Positions 1-5,264 of a stretch of 5,286 bases of DNA are shown here, one piece after another (the first letter of the stretch is position 1; every line of letters starts with the position of its first letter). Both the position numbers and the translations under genes were made by a program. Location: the NCBI GenBank assembly GCA_007135505.1, contig SLIS01000193.1:1-5286 (forward strand), in the 5' to 3' direction. This stretch comes from Halovivax sp. (lineage in GTDB: Archaea > Halobacteriota > Halobacteria > Halobacteriales > Natrialbaceae). The notes below the pieces were generated by a model. That model had not been told where the DNA came from. It made no database searches and saw only the letters and a list, made by a program, of their open reading frames with translations.

Positions 1-13
1 GCCCGAAACACGC

Positions 14-42
14 CAGTTCGGATCCGTTTCACCGCAGTTCGG
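14..42. promoter_or_regulatory. Paired 8-bp direct repeats upstream of the first gene
   Basis: The octamer CAGTTCGG occurs at 14-21 and again at 35-42, 21 bases apart, which is about two helical turns and so the same DNA face. Between them GTTTCA (26-31) sits about 22-27 bases ahead of the ATG at 53, a TATA-box position for a leaderless haloarchaeal transcript. GTTTC (26-30) and GAAAC (44-48) also form a short inverted repeat. This could be a core promoter with a regulator site, but each element is short and chance cannot be excluded. Confidence 0.25.
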
Positions 43-52
43 GGAAACATTG

Positions 53-338
53 ATGTGTGCTACCAGCGAACACATTTTCGATCGTGTACTCGACCGACTT
101 GCGTGAAGACGGTGATCGCAGCGACCCCACGGCACTGTTCGAAGACGGCGACACCTGCGACCACGAGCGGACGGTCTACGTCGACGGCGGGTCGGGTTCG
201 ACGGGGTCGCTCACCTGTCGACAGTGCGGAAACGCGGTGCTCGCCGAGGACGATCGGCCGGCTGACGACCCGCAGTCGGAGATCGGCCTCTCCGCTCGCT
301 GTCGCTGGGTGCTTGATCGAGTCGGTGGACGGTACTGA
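53..338 (+). CDS. Small acidic zinc-ribbon-like protein, N-terminus probably frameshifted
   Basis: I do not recognise a named family. In the frame ending at the TGA of 336-338, the protein is acidic and has a paired metal-ligand pattern: C34 and H36 (TCDHE), then C54 and C57 (TCRQCG), numbered from a GTG at 57, with a glycine/serine-rich turn between them. This suits a zinc-ribbon-like fold, and the C-terminal end (residues 78-93) is basic-aromatic. The start is uncertain. GTG-57 gives a poorly haloarchaeal-looking N-terminus with few acidic residues. The ATG at 53, in another frame, reads MCATSEHIFDRVLDRL and stops at TGA 104-106. Skipping one base near 101 joins it to REDGDRSDPTALFEDGD. I therefore give the span from 53 and suspect a +1 shift, which may be a sequencing error, a real mutation or recoding. 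If there is no shift, the gene is 57-338 (93 aa). Function is unknown; a DNA-binding or protein-binding microprotein is possible. Confidence 0.55.
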
Positions 339-378
339 CCGACTCACGCCGCTCGACTCGTCGACCCGACCGGACTCG

Positions 379-395
379 CGTTGCAGCCGTTGCAG
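379..395. repeat. Short tandem direct repeat CGTTGCAG
   Basis: CGTTGCAG occurs at 379-386 and again at 388-395, separated by one C, giving a 9-base period. It lies in the 190-base non-coding gap between the zinc-ribbon-like gene and crcB. No function is evident. Confidence 0.3.
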
Positions 396-421
396 TGGGT
401 TCCGAGACCGGTATCGACGGG

Positions 422-451
422 ATCCAAATCCTATCACCGTATCCAAATCCT
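422..451. promoter_or_regulatory. 11-bp direct repeats upstream of the crcB pair
   Basis: ATCCAAATCCT occurs exactly at 422-432 and 441-451, 19 bases start to start, in an unusually A/T-rich patch of a G+C-rich gap. The patch could hold the promoter of the crcB operon, leaving a leader of roughly 70 bases or more, or a paired binding site for a regulator. I looked for the conserved pieces of the fluoride (crcB) riboswitch in 339-528 and did not see them. No good TATA box lies 25-30 bases before the ATG at 529. Confidence 0.3.
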
Positions 452-528
452 CTTGTAACAGTTCTTCGAACCGGCAGGCACACTGAAGCGGCGGTGCGGT
501 GTGACCGTGCTCGCTTCGAGTTCCGACA

Positions 529-927
529 ATGAGGCTGGCCGACTCCCTCGCCCGGTTCGAAACGATCGCCATCGTCGGGATCGGCGGATTCGCCGGGGCG
601 AACCTGCGATTCCTCGCAGTGGACGTCTGGTCGCCGCTTGCGGGGATCCTCCTCGCGAACGTACTCGGCAGCTTCCTGCTCGGCTTTCTCGTCTACGAGG
701 CCCGCTATACGGGGATCGTCGACCGAAAGTCCCGGCTGCTGTTTACGACCGGCTTTCTCTCGTCGCTGACGACCTACAGCGGGTTCGCCTTCTACACGAC
801 GGAGACGGCGACGGGAACCGGGCCCGCGCTCGCGATCGCGTACGTTGGAGCCAACTACGGACTGGCGATCGCGGCCGTGGTCCTGGGTCGCCGACTTGCC
901 GACGTCCTCCGGGGTGCTGGCGGATGA
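529..927 (+). CDS. crcB1: Fluoride channel subunit CrcB/Fluc (first of a pair)
   Basis: This is a membrane subunit of the Fluc/CrcB fluoride channel, which lets F- leave the cytoplasm. At 132 aa with four predicted helices (about 12-31, 36-56, 70-90, 100-120) it has normal family length. Family motifs are visible: GGFAGANLRF (19-28), the pore-lining Asn motif NVLGSF (44-49) with LLGF after it, and the helix-3 break TTYSGF (81-86). In that last motif Tyr83 replaces the first Phe of the usual TTFSTF, and the usual preceding GG is missing (FLSS), so this subunit is divergent in the ion path. Arg/Lys cluster at the N-terminus (R2, R9), the helix 2-3 loop (R59, R66, K67, R69) and the C-terminus (R121, R122, R128), while the helix 3-4 loop has none. 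The positive-inside rule predicts both termini in the cytoplasm. The stop overlaps the next start as ATGA, indicating translational coupling. ATG-529 is chosen because it leads directly into helix 1. Confidence 0.93.
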   Translation: MRLADSLARFETIAIVGIGGFAGANLRFLAVDVWSPLAGILLANVLGSFLLGFLVYEARYTGIVDRKSRLLFTTGFLSSLTTYSGFAFYTTETATGTGPALAIAYVGANYGLAIAAVVLGRRLADVLRGAGG

Positions 928-1304
928 TCGAGACCGTCGTCCCGGCCGACCTACAGCCCGCCCACCTCGTCGGCACCGGCGGCGCGATCGGCGCGATGGT
1001 CCGTCACTGGGTGTACACCGCCGTCGCTGGTGACCGGTTCCCGTGGCCGACCCTGCTGGTGAACGTCCTCGGTAGCTTCTGCTTCGGACTCGTCGCCTTC
1101 GCCGGGGCGAGCGAGTCGGTGCTGCAGTTCGTCGGTCTCGGGATCTGCGGCGCATTTACCACGTTCTCCACCTTCTCCGTGGAGACCGTCGGCCTGTGGG
1201 ACCAGGGACGCCGGCGGGTGGCCGTCGCGAACGCCGTCGGCAACCTCGCGCTCTCGCTCGCGGCAATCGGACTGGCGTGGCTGGTCGTTTCGGCAGTGGT
1301 CTAA
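924..1304 (+). CDS. crcB2: Fluoride channel subunit CrcB/Fluc (second of a pair)
   Basis: This is the partner Fluc/CrcB subunit, 126 aa with four predicted helices (about 13-32, 41-60, 66-88, 99-124). It keeps the canonical motifs: GTGGAIGAMVRH (17-28), NVLGSFCFG (47-55) and GAFTTFSTF (76-84), with F81 and F84 as the expected Phe-box residues of the fluoride path. Positive charge lies in the helix 1-2 loop (R27, H28, R38) and the helix 3-4 loop (R96, R97, R98). The N-terminus is acidic and the helix 2-3 loop and C-terminus have no Arg or Lys. The positive-inside rule therefore places both termini outside, opposite to the upstream subunit. Paired crcB genes are known to encode oppositely oriented subunits that form one antiparallel dimer with two pores. 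The start ATG at 924 overlaps the upstream TGA by four bases. The same frame stays open farther upstream across crcB1, but this is a frame shadow. Confidence 0.94.
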   Translation: MIETVVPADLQPAHLVGTGGAIGAMVRHWVYTAVAGDRFPWPTLLVNVLGSFCFGLVAFAGASESVLQFVGLGICGAFTTFSTFSVETVGLWDQGRRRVAVANAVGNLALSLAAIGLAWLVVSAVV

Positions 1305-1363
1305 GTCGGTGGTAGGCGGGACACACGGCGTCGTTCGGCTCCCCGCGGCACGGATTGCGAGGG

Positions 1364-1391
1364 CTTTTGCGCCCGTGGCCGCATGGGAGGG
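1364..1391 (+). promoter_or_regulatory. Candidate hemB promoter and start signals
   Basis: The T-rich hexamer CTTTTG at 1364-1369 lies about 25-30 bases ahead of the hemB ATG at 1394, in otherwise G+C-rich DNA, a plausible TATA box for a leaderless transcript. A GGGAGGG purine run at 1385-1391 resembles a Shine-Dalgarno sequence but ends only two bases before the ATG, which is short for ribosome docking. The two start modes cannot be separated by eye. The box suggests hemB is transcribed independently of crcB. Confidence 0.35.
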
Positions 1392-1393
1392 AC

Positions 1394-2407
1394 ATGGATC
1401 TCACGCATCGCCCCCGCCGACTCCGCCGGGATCGCCTTCGGGAGCTCGTCGGCGAGACCCGGCTCTCGCCGACGGACCTCGTCGCACCGATCTTCGTCGA
1501 CGCGACGGCCGACGACCGGATCGCCATCGAGTCGATGCCCGGTCACGAGCGCGTCCCGGTCGCGGAGAGCGTCGCCCGCGTCGAGGAGGTGCTCGAGACC
1601 GGCGTCGAGGCCGTCGCGGTCTTCGGGATCCCGCGGTCGAAAGACCCGGCGGGAACGCGCGCCTGGGCCGACGACGGCGTCGTCCAGGAGGCCGTCCGCC
1701 GCATCACCGACGCGACCGACGCCTACGTGATCACCGACGTCTGCCTGTGCGAGTACACCGACCACGGCCACTGCGGTCAACTCGAAGAGAGCCTCGAAAA
1801 CGCCAGGGCACGAGCCGCTTGCGCGATCGAGCACGACTCGACGCTCACCGTCGACAACGACGCGACGCTCGACTCCCTCGCGAAGATCGCCGTCTCGCAC
1901 GCAGACGCCGGCGCCGACATGGTCGCACCCAGCGGCATGATGGACGGGATGGTAGGCGCGATCCGAGCGGCGCTCGACCGCGAAGGCTACGAGCACGTTC
2001 CCATCATGTCCTACGCGGCGAAGTACGAGAGCGCGTTCTACGGCCCGTTCCGCGACGCGGCCGACGGCGCCCCGGCCTTCGGCGATCGCCGTCACTACCA
2101 GATGGATCCCGGGAACGCCCGCGAGGCCCGTCGGGAGGTCGCCCTCGACGTCGAGCAGGGAGCGGACGTCCTCATGGTCAAACCCGCCCTGCCGTACCTC
2201 GACGTCGTCGCCGACGTTCGCCGCGAGTTCGATCATCCCGTCGCCGCGTACAACGTCTCCGGCGAGTACGCCATGCTCCACGCCGCCGCCGAGAAGGGCT
2301 GGCTCGATCTCGAGGAGACCGCCCACGAATCGCTCCTGTCGATCAAGCGCGCCGGCGCGGACCTGATTCTGTCGTACTTCGCCGAAGACGTCGCCGAGTC
2401 GCTGTGA
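1394..2407 (+). CDS. hemB: Porphobilinogen synthase (5-aminolevulinate dehydratase)
   Basis: HemB condenses two 5-aminolevulinate molecules to porphobilinogen in the cytoplasm, the first common pyrrole of haem, sirohaem and cobalamin synthesis. The 337-aa product has the three-cysteine zinc site (C117, C119, C127 in DVCLCEYTDHGHCG), marking the zinc-dependent class. It has both active-site lysines: K210 in SYAAKYESAFYGPFR, and the Schiff-base lysine K263 in LMVKPALPYLD. Also present are VDNDATL (153-159), APSGMMDG (178-185), YQMDPGN (235-241) and YNVSGEY (286-292). Between C127 and VDNDATL there are 25 residues, against about 7 in E. coli HemB as I recall it, so an extra acidic/Arg segment follows the zinc loop. 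ATG-1394 is chosen because MDLTHRPRRLRRDRLREL is a normal HemB beginning; an in-frame TTG at 1355 would run through the likely promoter. The next pathway enzyme upstream in metabolism, HemL, is encoded about 1.4 kb downstream. Identity is secure. Confidence 0.97.
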   Translation: MDLTHRPRRLRRDRLRELVGETRLSPTDLVAPIFVDATADDRIAIESMPGHERVPVAESVARVEEVLETGVEAVAVFGIPRSKDPAGTRAWADDGVVQEAVRRITDATDAYVITDVCLCEYTDHGHCGQLEESLENARARAACAIEHDSTLTVDNDATLDSLAKIAVSHADAGADMVAPSGMMDGMVGAIRAALDREGYEHVPIMSYAAKYESAFYGPFRDAADGAPAFGDRRHYQMDPGNAREARREVALDVEQGADVLMVKPALPYLDVVADVRREFDHPVAAYNVSGEYAMLHAAAEKGWLDLEETAHESLLSIKRAGADLILSYFAEDVAESL

Positions 2408-2431
2408 CGGATCCGGCGGTTCGTTTCTCGC

Positions 2432-2448
2432 AGGGGCCTCCTGCCCCT
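2432..2448. terminator. Candidate hairpin between convergent hemB and the transporter gene
   Basis: AGGGGC (2432-2437) and GCCCCT (2443-2448) can form a six-base-pair stem with a five-base loop in the 59-base gap between the converging ends of hemB and the minus-strand transporter. There is no clear T-tract on either side. A terminator role rests mainly on position. Confidence 0.3.
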
Positions 2449-2466
2449 CGCCGTAGTCCGTGCCAG

Positions 2467-3402
2467 TCACTCCTCCCGTGAGTCGGCGCGGCCCGTCGGC
2501 GCCGCCGACACGCGCCGCCGGAGGAGCGAGCGGAGCGCCCGGCGCTTTACGAGGGTAAAGCCGGTCGCTACCAGGACGAAGCCGGCGACCGTCGATAGCT
2601 CGAGTCCCTCCGCCAGTGCGAGCCAGCCGACCAGGGCGGCGAATACGGGGATGACGTAGTTCACCAGGGTAAGCTCCACCGATCCCAGCTCGTCGAGCAG
2701 GTGGAAGTAAAGCAGGTAGCCGAAACAGCCCGCGATCGGGATCAGGTAGACGAGCGAGAGGACGACCGTCGGCGTCCACTCGATGGCCTGGGGCTCGCCG
2801 AGGCCGAGACTCGCGAGGTGCATCATGATCGCGCCGGCGACCATCGCCCACCCCTGCAGGGCCACGACCGACAGCTCGGTTCGTGTCCACTGAACGAGCA
2901 CGGTTCCGAGGGCGAGGGCGACGGCCGAGGCGAAGACGAGCCCGACGCCGATGGCCCTGGTCCCCGTCAGCGTGGCAAGGCTGGGTTCCGCCACGACTAC
3001 GGTTCCCAGGAACCCTAACCCCAGGCCGACGAGACCGAGGACGGCGAGTCGTTCGCTCGGAAGGACGAACCGCGAGAACCCGGCGGCCAGGATCGGTACC
3101 GTGGCGATGACGACCGCCGCGACGGCACTCGTGACGTACTGCTGGCCCACGAACCACAGGACGTTGTGTAACCCGATCACCAGCGCCCCGCCGGCCACGA
3201 TGCCGGCCAGGTCCGCCCGCCGAGGACGCCACCGACCGCCCGCGAGAACCGCGAACCCCAGCATGAAGACGGCGATCGCGTCGAAGCGAATCGCGGCGAA
3301 CAACACGGGCGGTGCCTCCTGGACGCCGGCCCGGACGGCGGGGAACGAGCTGCCCCAGACGGCACCCAGCATGACGAATCCGACCGCGTTTCGCCGACTC
3401 AT
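2467..3402 (-). CDS. EamA/DMT-superfamily (drug/metabolite) transporter
   Basis: This is a polytopic inner-membrane permease of the EamA (RhaT/YdcZ-like) family. These proteins move small metabolites or amino-acid-like compounds across the membrane, and the substrate cannot be read from the sequence. The 311-aa product fits the usual 280-320 aa with about ten helices in two EamA repeats, roughly 9-138 and 150-286. Typical features include AVWGSSFPAVRAGV (14-27), PPVLFAAIRFDA (31-42), the first-repeat motif around QQYVTSAVAAVVIATVPIL (87-105) and the second-repeat equivalent LVNYVIPVFAALVGWLALAE (246-265). The C-terminal tail (287-311) is Arg-rich, then acidic, and probably cytoplasmic. The start is the ATG at 3402-3400, giving MSRRNAVGFVML leading straight into helix 1; an in-frame GTG at 3474 would add 24 unlikely residues across the promoter. 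The gene is convergent with hemB, divergent from hemL, and separates those two haem genes. A link to haem precursors is only a guess from position. Confidence 0.9.
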   Translation of the reverse strand: MSRRNAVGFVMLGAVWGSSFPAVRAGVQEAPPVLFAAIRFDAIAVFMLGFAVLAGGRWRPRRADLAGIVAGGALVIGLHNVLWFVGQQYVTSAVAAVVIATVPILAAGFSRFVLPSERLAVLGLVGLGLGFLGTVVVAEPSLATLTGTRAIGVGLVFASAVALALGTVLVQWTRTELSVVALQGWAMVAGAIMMHLASLGLGEPQAIEWTPTVVLSLVYLIPIAGCFGYLLYFHLLDELGSVELTLVNYVIPVFAALVGWLALAEGLELSTVAGFVLVATGFTLVKRRALRSLLRRRVSAAPTGRADSREE

Positions 3403-3431
3403 AGGGTTCCTGGTCCGAGCCGGGACGACAT

Positions 3432-3456
3432 ACACGTTGTCACCGTGTTGATATTT
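3432..3456 (-). promoter_or_regulatory. Candidate promoter and operator for the EamA transporter
   Basis: Read on the minus strand, GAGAAATATC ends at 3450. AAATATC (3456-3450) is a TATA-like element with a purine-rich upstream flank, about 50 bases from the ATG at 3402, which would give a leader of about 25 bases. Just downstream lies the dyad ACACG-7-CGTGT (3432-3448). A dyad between TATA box and transcript start is a common archaeal repressor site. Both calls come from pattern and position only. Confidence 0.33.
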
Positions 3457-3515
3457 CTCACCACAGTCCGGCACCGACGAACGCGAGCGCGTCGGGGGTA
3501 GTCACCGGCGAACTG

Positions 3516-3571
3516 TCGGCGATCGATTACCGGGCGATCACGCCGTGGAACTGCAGGGGTCCGATCGCCGA
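3516..3571. repeat. Perfect 10-bp inverted repeat
   Basis: TCGGCGATCG (3516-3525) is exactly complementary in reverse to CGATCGCCGA (3562-3571), with a 36-base spacer. The right arm overlaps a smaller hairpin (3567-3580). The pair could form a stem in RNA or act as paired sites for a DNA-binding protein, but the arms contain the common GATCG motif of G+C-rich genomes, which lowers significance. Confidence 0.35.
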
Positions 3572-3670
3572 ACCATCGGCATTCCACGCCGCACGTGGGC
3601 GGTACCGGAGTCAAGGGCATCCCCGACCGTGAAAGTCCATACAGACCGTCGGGCGGCGAGGCGCATCAAC

Positions 3671-3787
3671 GGACGGGTCGCGGCAGTGAGACGGACCGCG
3701 GATGGGCGCCGTGGTACGTCGGGAACGTGGACGGGTCACCGCGGTGAGTCGGGAACGTGGACGGGGCGACCAGCGGGACGGGAACGT
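3671..3787. repeat. Degenerate 29-30 bp tandem repeat, four copies, upstream of hemL
   Basis: Four head-to-tail units lie at 3671-3699 (29), 3700-3728 (29), 3729-3758 (30) and 3759-3787 (29). Each begins GGACGGG or a one-base variant, and units 2-4 end in GGGAACGT. GTCGGGAACGTGGACGGG is exact at 3718-3735 and 3748-3765. By hand alignment unit 2 matches unit 3 at 24 of 29 aligned bases, and unit 1 matches unit 3 at about 23 of 30. Unit 3 contains a perfect 12-base palindrome, TCACCGCGGTGA (3736-3747), degraded in the others. The unit length is not consistently a multiple of three and no spacers lie between units, so it is neither a protein repeat nor a CRISPR array. It ends 62 bases before the hemL start. 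Confidence 0.7.
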
Positions 3788-3816
3788 GTTCGCCCCGTTC
3801 GTCGCCCAACCTCGGT

Positions 3817-3824
3817 ACATCTTT
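3817..3824 (+). promoter_or_regulatory. Candidate TATA box for hemL
   Basis: ACATCTTT (3817-3824) lies 26-33 bases before the hemL ATG at 3850, the spacing expected for a leaderless archaeal transcript. It is the most A/T-rich patch near the start. No Shine-Dalgarno sequence precedes the ATG, which also favours leaderless translation. Confidence 0.35.
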
Positions 3825-3849
3825 GCCGTCCGACGAACAAGCCGCGGAC

Positions 3850-5124
3850 ATGACTCGCGAGCAATCGCGCGCGCTGTACGATCGGGCGCTCTCCGTGATG
3901 CCGGGCGGCGTCAACTCGGCCGTCCGGGCGGCCATCGAACCGTACCCGTTCTTCGTCCGGAAGGGCGACGGCGGCCACGTGATCGACGTGGACGACAACC
4001 GCTACGTCGACTGGGTGATGGGCCTCGGCCCGCTCCTGCTCGGACACGATCTGCCGGAGCGGGTCCGGGCCGCGATCCAGCGGACGTCGAGCGAGGGGCC
4101 GATGTACGGCGCGCCGACCGAGGTCGAAGTCGACCTCGCCGAGTTCGTCACGCGCCACGTCCCCAGCGTCGAGAAGATCCGCTTCGTCAATTCGGGGACG
4201 GAGGCGACCGTCTCGGCCGTTCGCCTGGCCCGCGGCCACACCGGCCGGAACAAGCTCGTCGTCATGCAGGGCGGCTACCACGGCGCCCAGGAGTCCACGC
4301 TCGTCGAGGGCGACGCCGAGAATCCGCGGCCCTCCTCGGCCGGCATCCCGCAATCGTTCTCGAAGCACACGCTCCCCGTGCCGTTCAACGACCGGGAGGC
4401 GATGACGGCCGTCTTCGAGGAACACGGCGACGACATCGCGGCCGTGTTGACGGAGCCGATCCTCGGCAACTACGGCATCGTCCATCCCCAGGACGGCTAC
4501 CACGAGTTCCTTCGCGAGATCACGGACGAACACGGCGCCCTGCTGATCTTCGACGAGGTCATCACCGGCTTCCGCGTCGGCGGCCTCGGTTGCGCCCAGG
4601 GTCGATTCGACGTCACGCCCGACCTGACCACGTTCGGCAAGGTCGTCGGCGGCGGCTTCCCCGTCGGCGCCCTCGGCGGCCGCGCCGAGATAATGGAAGA
4701 CCTCGCTCCCGCGGGCGACGTCTTCCAGGCCGGGACCTTCTCCGGCCACCCGGTCACGATGGTCGCCGGCCTCGAAACGCTGCGCTACGCCGCCGAAAAC
4801 GACGTCTACGACCACGTCGACCGCCTCGGCGACCAGCTTCGAGCCGGCCTCGAGGACGTCGTCGCAGACCAGGCGCCCGAGTACACCGTCGCCGGGACGG
4901 GCAGCATGTTCAAGGTGATATTCACCCGCGACGGCCGGCCGCCGACGAACGCTGCCGACGTCAAGCGCGCCGAGACCGACCGCTGGCGACGCATCTTCTG
5001 GGAGAAGATGCTCGAACGGGACGTCTTCCTCTCGCAGAACCAGTTCGAGTGCCAGTTCGTCAGCGCGGCTCACACGGAAGCGGACGTAGAGCGGACCCTG
5101 GAAGCGTACGAGGAAGCGTTGTGA
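3850..5124 (+). CDS. hemL: Glutamate-1-semialdehyde 2,1-aminomutase
   Basis: HemL is a cytoplasmic pyridoxal-phosphate enzyme of the class-III aminotransferase fold. It converts glutamate-1-semialdehyde to 5-aminolevulinate, the last step of the C5 pathway, and its product is the substrate of HemB. The 424-aa product has the family's usual length. Visible signatures are [11 protein letters not shown] (17-27), MYGAPTEVE (85-93) in the gating-loop position, NSGTEAT (114-120), GGYHG (141-145), FDEVITGFR (234-242) with D235 for the cofactor ring nitrogen, and the PLP lysine K264 in [14 protein letters not shown] (261-274). TFSGHP (296-301) and [12 protein letters not shown] (403-414) close the protein. 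ATG-3850 is chosen because [20 protein letters not shown] is a normal HemL start; the in-frame ATG at 3757 would add 31 residues encoded partly by the tandem repeat. The gene is divergent from the transporter and is followed at once by a hairpin, so it is probably transcribed alone. Identity is secure. Confidence 0.97.
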   Translation: MTREQSRALYDRALSVMPGGVNSAVRAAIEPYPFFVRKGDGGHVIDVDDNRYVDWVMGLGPLLLGHDLPERVRAAIQRTSSEGPMYGAPTEVEVDLAEFVTRHVPSVEKIRFVNSGTEATVSAVRLARGHTGRNKLVVMQGGYHGAQESTLVEGDAENPRPSSAGIPQSFSKHTLPVPFNDREAMTAVFEEHGDDIAAVLTEPILGNYGIVHPQDGYHEFLREITDEHGALLIFDEVITGFRVGGLGCAQGRFDVTPDLTTFGKVVGGGFPVGALGGRAEIMEDLAPAGDVFQAGTFSGHPVTMVAGLETLRYAAENDVYDHVDRLGDQLRAGLEDVVADQAPEYTVAGTGSMFKVIFTRDGRPPTNAADVKRAETDRWRRIFWEKMLERDVFLSQNQFECQFVSAAHTEADVERTLEAYEEAL

Positions 5125-5168
5125 AGTGCCGCGGGGACAAGCCCCGAGGCACTCTCGCTGTCTCTCTG
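5125..5168 (+). terminator. Hairpin terminator directly after hemL
   Basis: Starting at the base after the hemL stop, AGTGCC (5125-5130) pairs with GGCACT (5148-5153) and CGGGG (5132-5136) with CCCCG (5142-5146). There is a single G/A mismatch and a five-base loop ACAAG (5137-5141), giving an 11-pair stem. A pyrimidine-rich tract with scattered T (5153-5168) follows. This is a much stronger structure than elsewhere in the window. Haloarchaeal termination usually depends more on T-tracts than on hairpins, so it may instead protect the 3' end of the mRNA. Confidence 0.55.
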
Positions 5169-5264
5169 TAGCGCCGGATGGTTGGCGGAGGTCTCTGGAG
5201 ATCATCCACGCCGTATCGGCATACCGGCTACCCACCCGGACTGCGTTCGTGCGAGCAGGACGGC

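Larger units (their letters stand above)
3403..3849. other. Divergent intergenic region without a convincing gene
   Basis: These 447 bases lie between the starts of the divergent transporter and hemL genes. The open frames here encode Arg-rich, non-acidic, low-complexity products unlike the neighbouring proteins, so I call none. The region holds the transporter promoter and dyad (3432-3456), a perfect ten-base inverted repeat (3516-3525 and 3562-3571), a seven-base inverted repeat CGTGGAA/TTCCACG (3544-3550 and 3582-3588), a small GCCGA-4-TCGGC hairpin (3567-3580), the tandem repeat at 3671-3787 and the likely hemL promoter near 3817. An unannotated small RNA is possible but cannot be supported. 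Confidence 0.6.

Noticed and set aside
1..52. End of an upstream gene or a tRNA at the left edge
   Set aside because: No coherent C-terminal coding end and no cloverleaf could be built; the stretch looks like promoter sequence.
55..486. A 143-codon plus-strand frame overlapping the first gene and the following gap
   Set aside because: Its product is Ser/Thr/Arg-rich and non-acidic with no motif, unlike haloarchaeal proteins. The zinc-ligand pattern lies in another frame.
339..528. Fluoride riboswitch upstream of crcB
   Set aside because: Expected because of crcB, but none of its conserved segments could be seen; only direct repeats are present.
501..923. Upstream extension of crcB2 through crcB1 as one 267-aa protein
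   Set aside because: The extension is out of frame with the well-conserved crcB1 and is Arg-rich. The ATG at 924 gives a normal-length CrcB.
1301..3232. A 643-codon minus-strand open frame covering hemB and part of the transporter
   Set aside because: It overlaps two genes with clear family motifs in other frames, and its product is Arg/Gly-rich low complexity, typical of a frame shadow.
3671..3787. Tandem repeat considered as a CRISPR array
   Set aside because: Units abut without unique spacers, diverge from one another, and no cas gene is present.
3545..3853. Open frames in the 3403-3849 intergenic region
   Set aside because: Products on both strands are Arg-rich, lack acidic character and any domain, and partly translate the tandem repeat.
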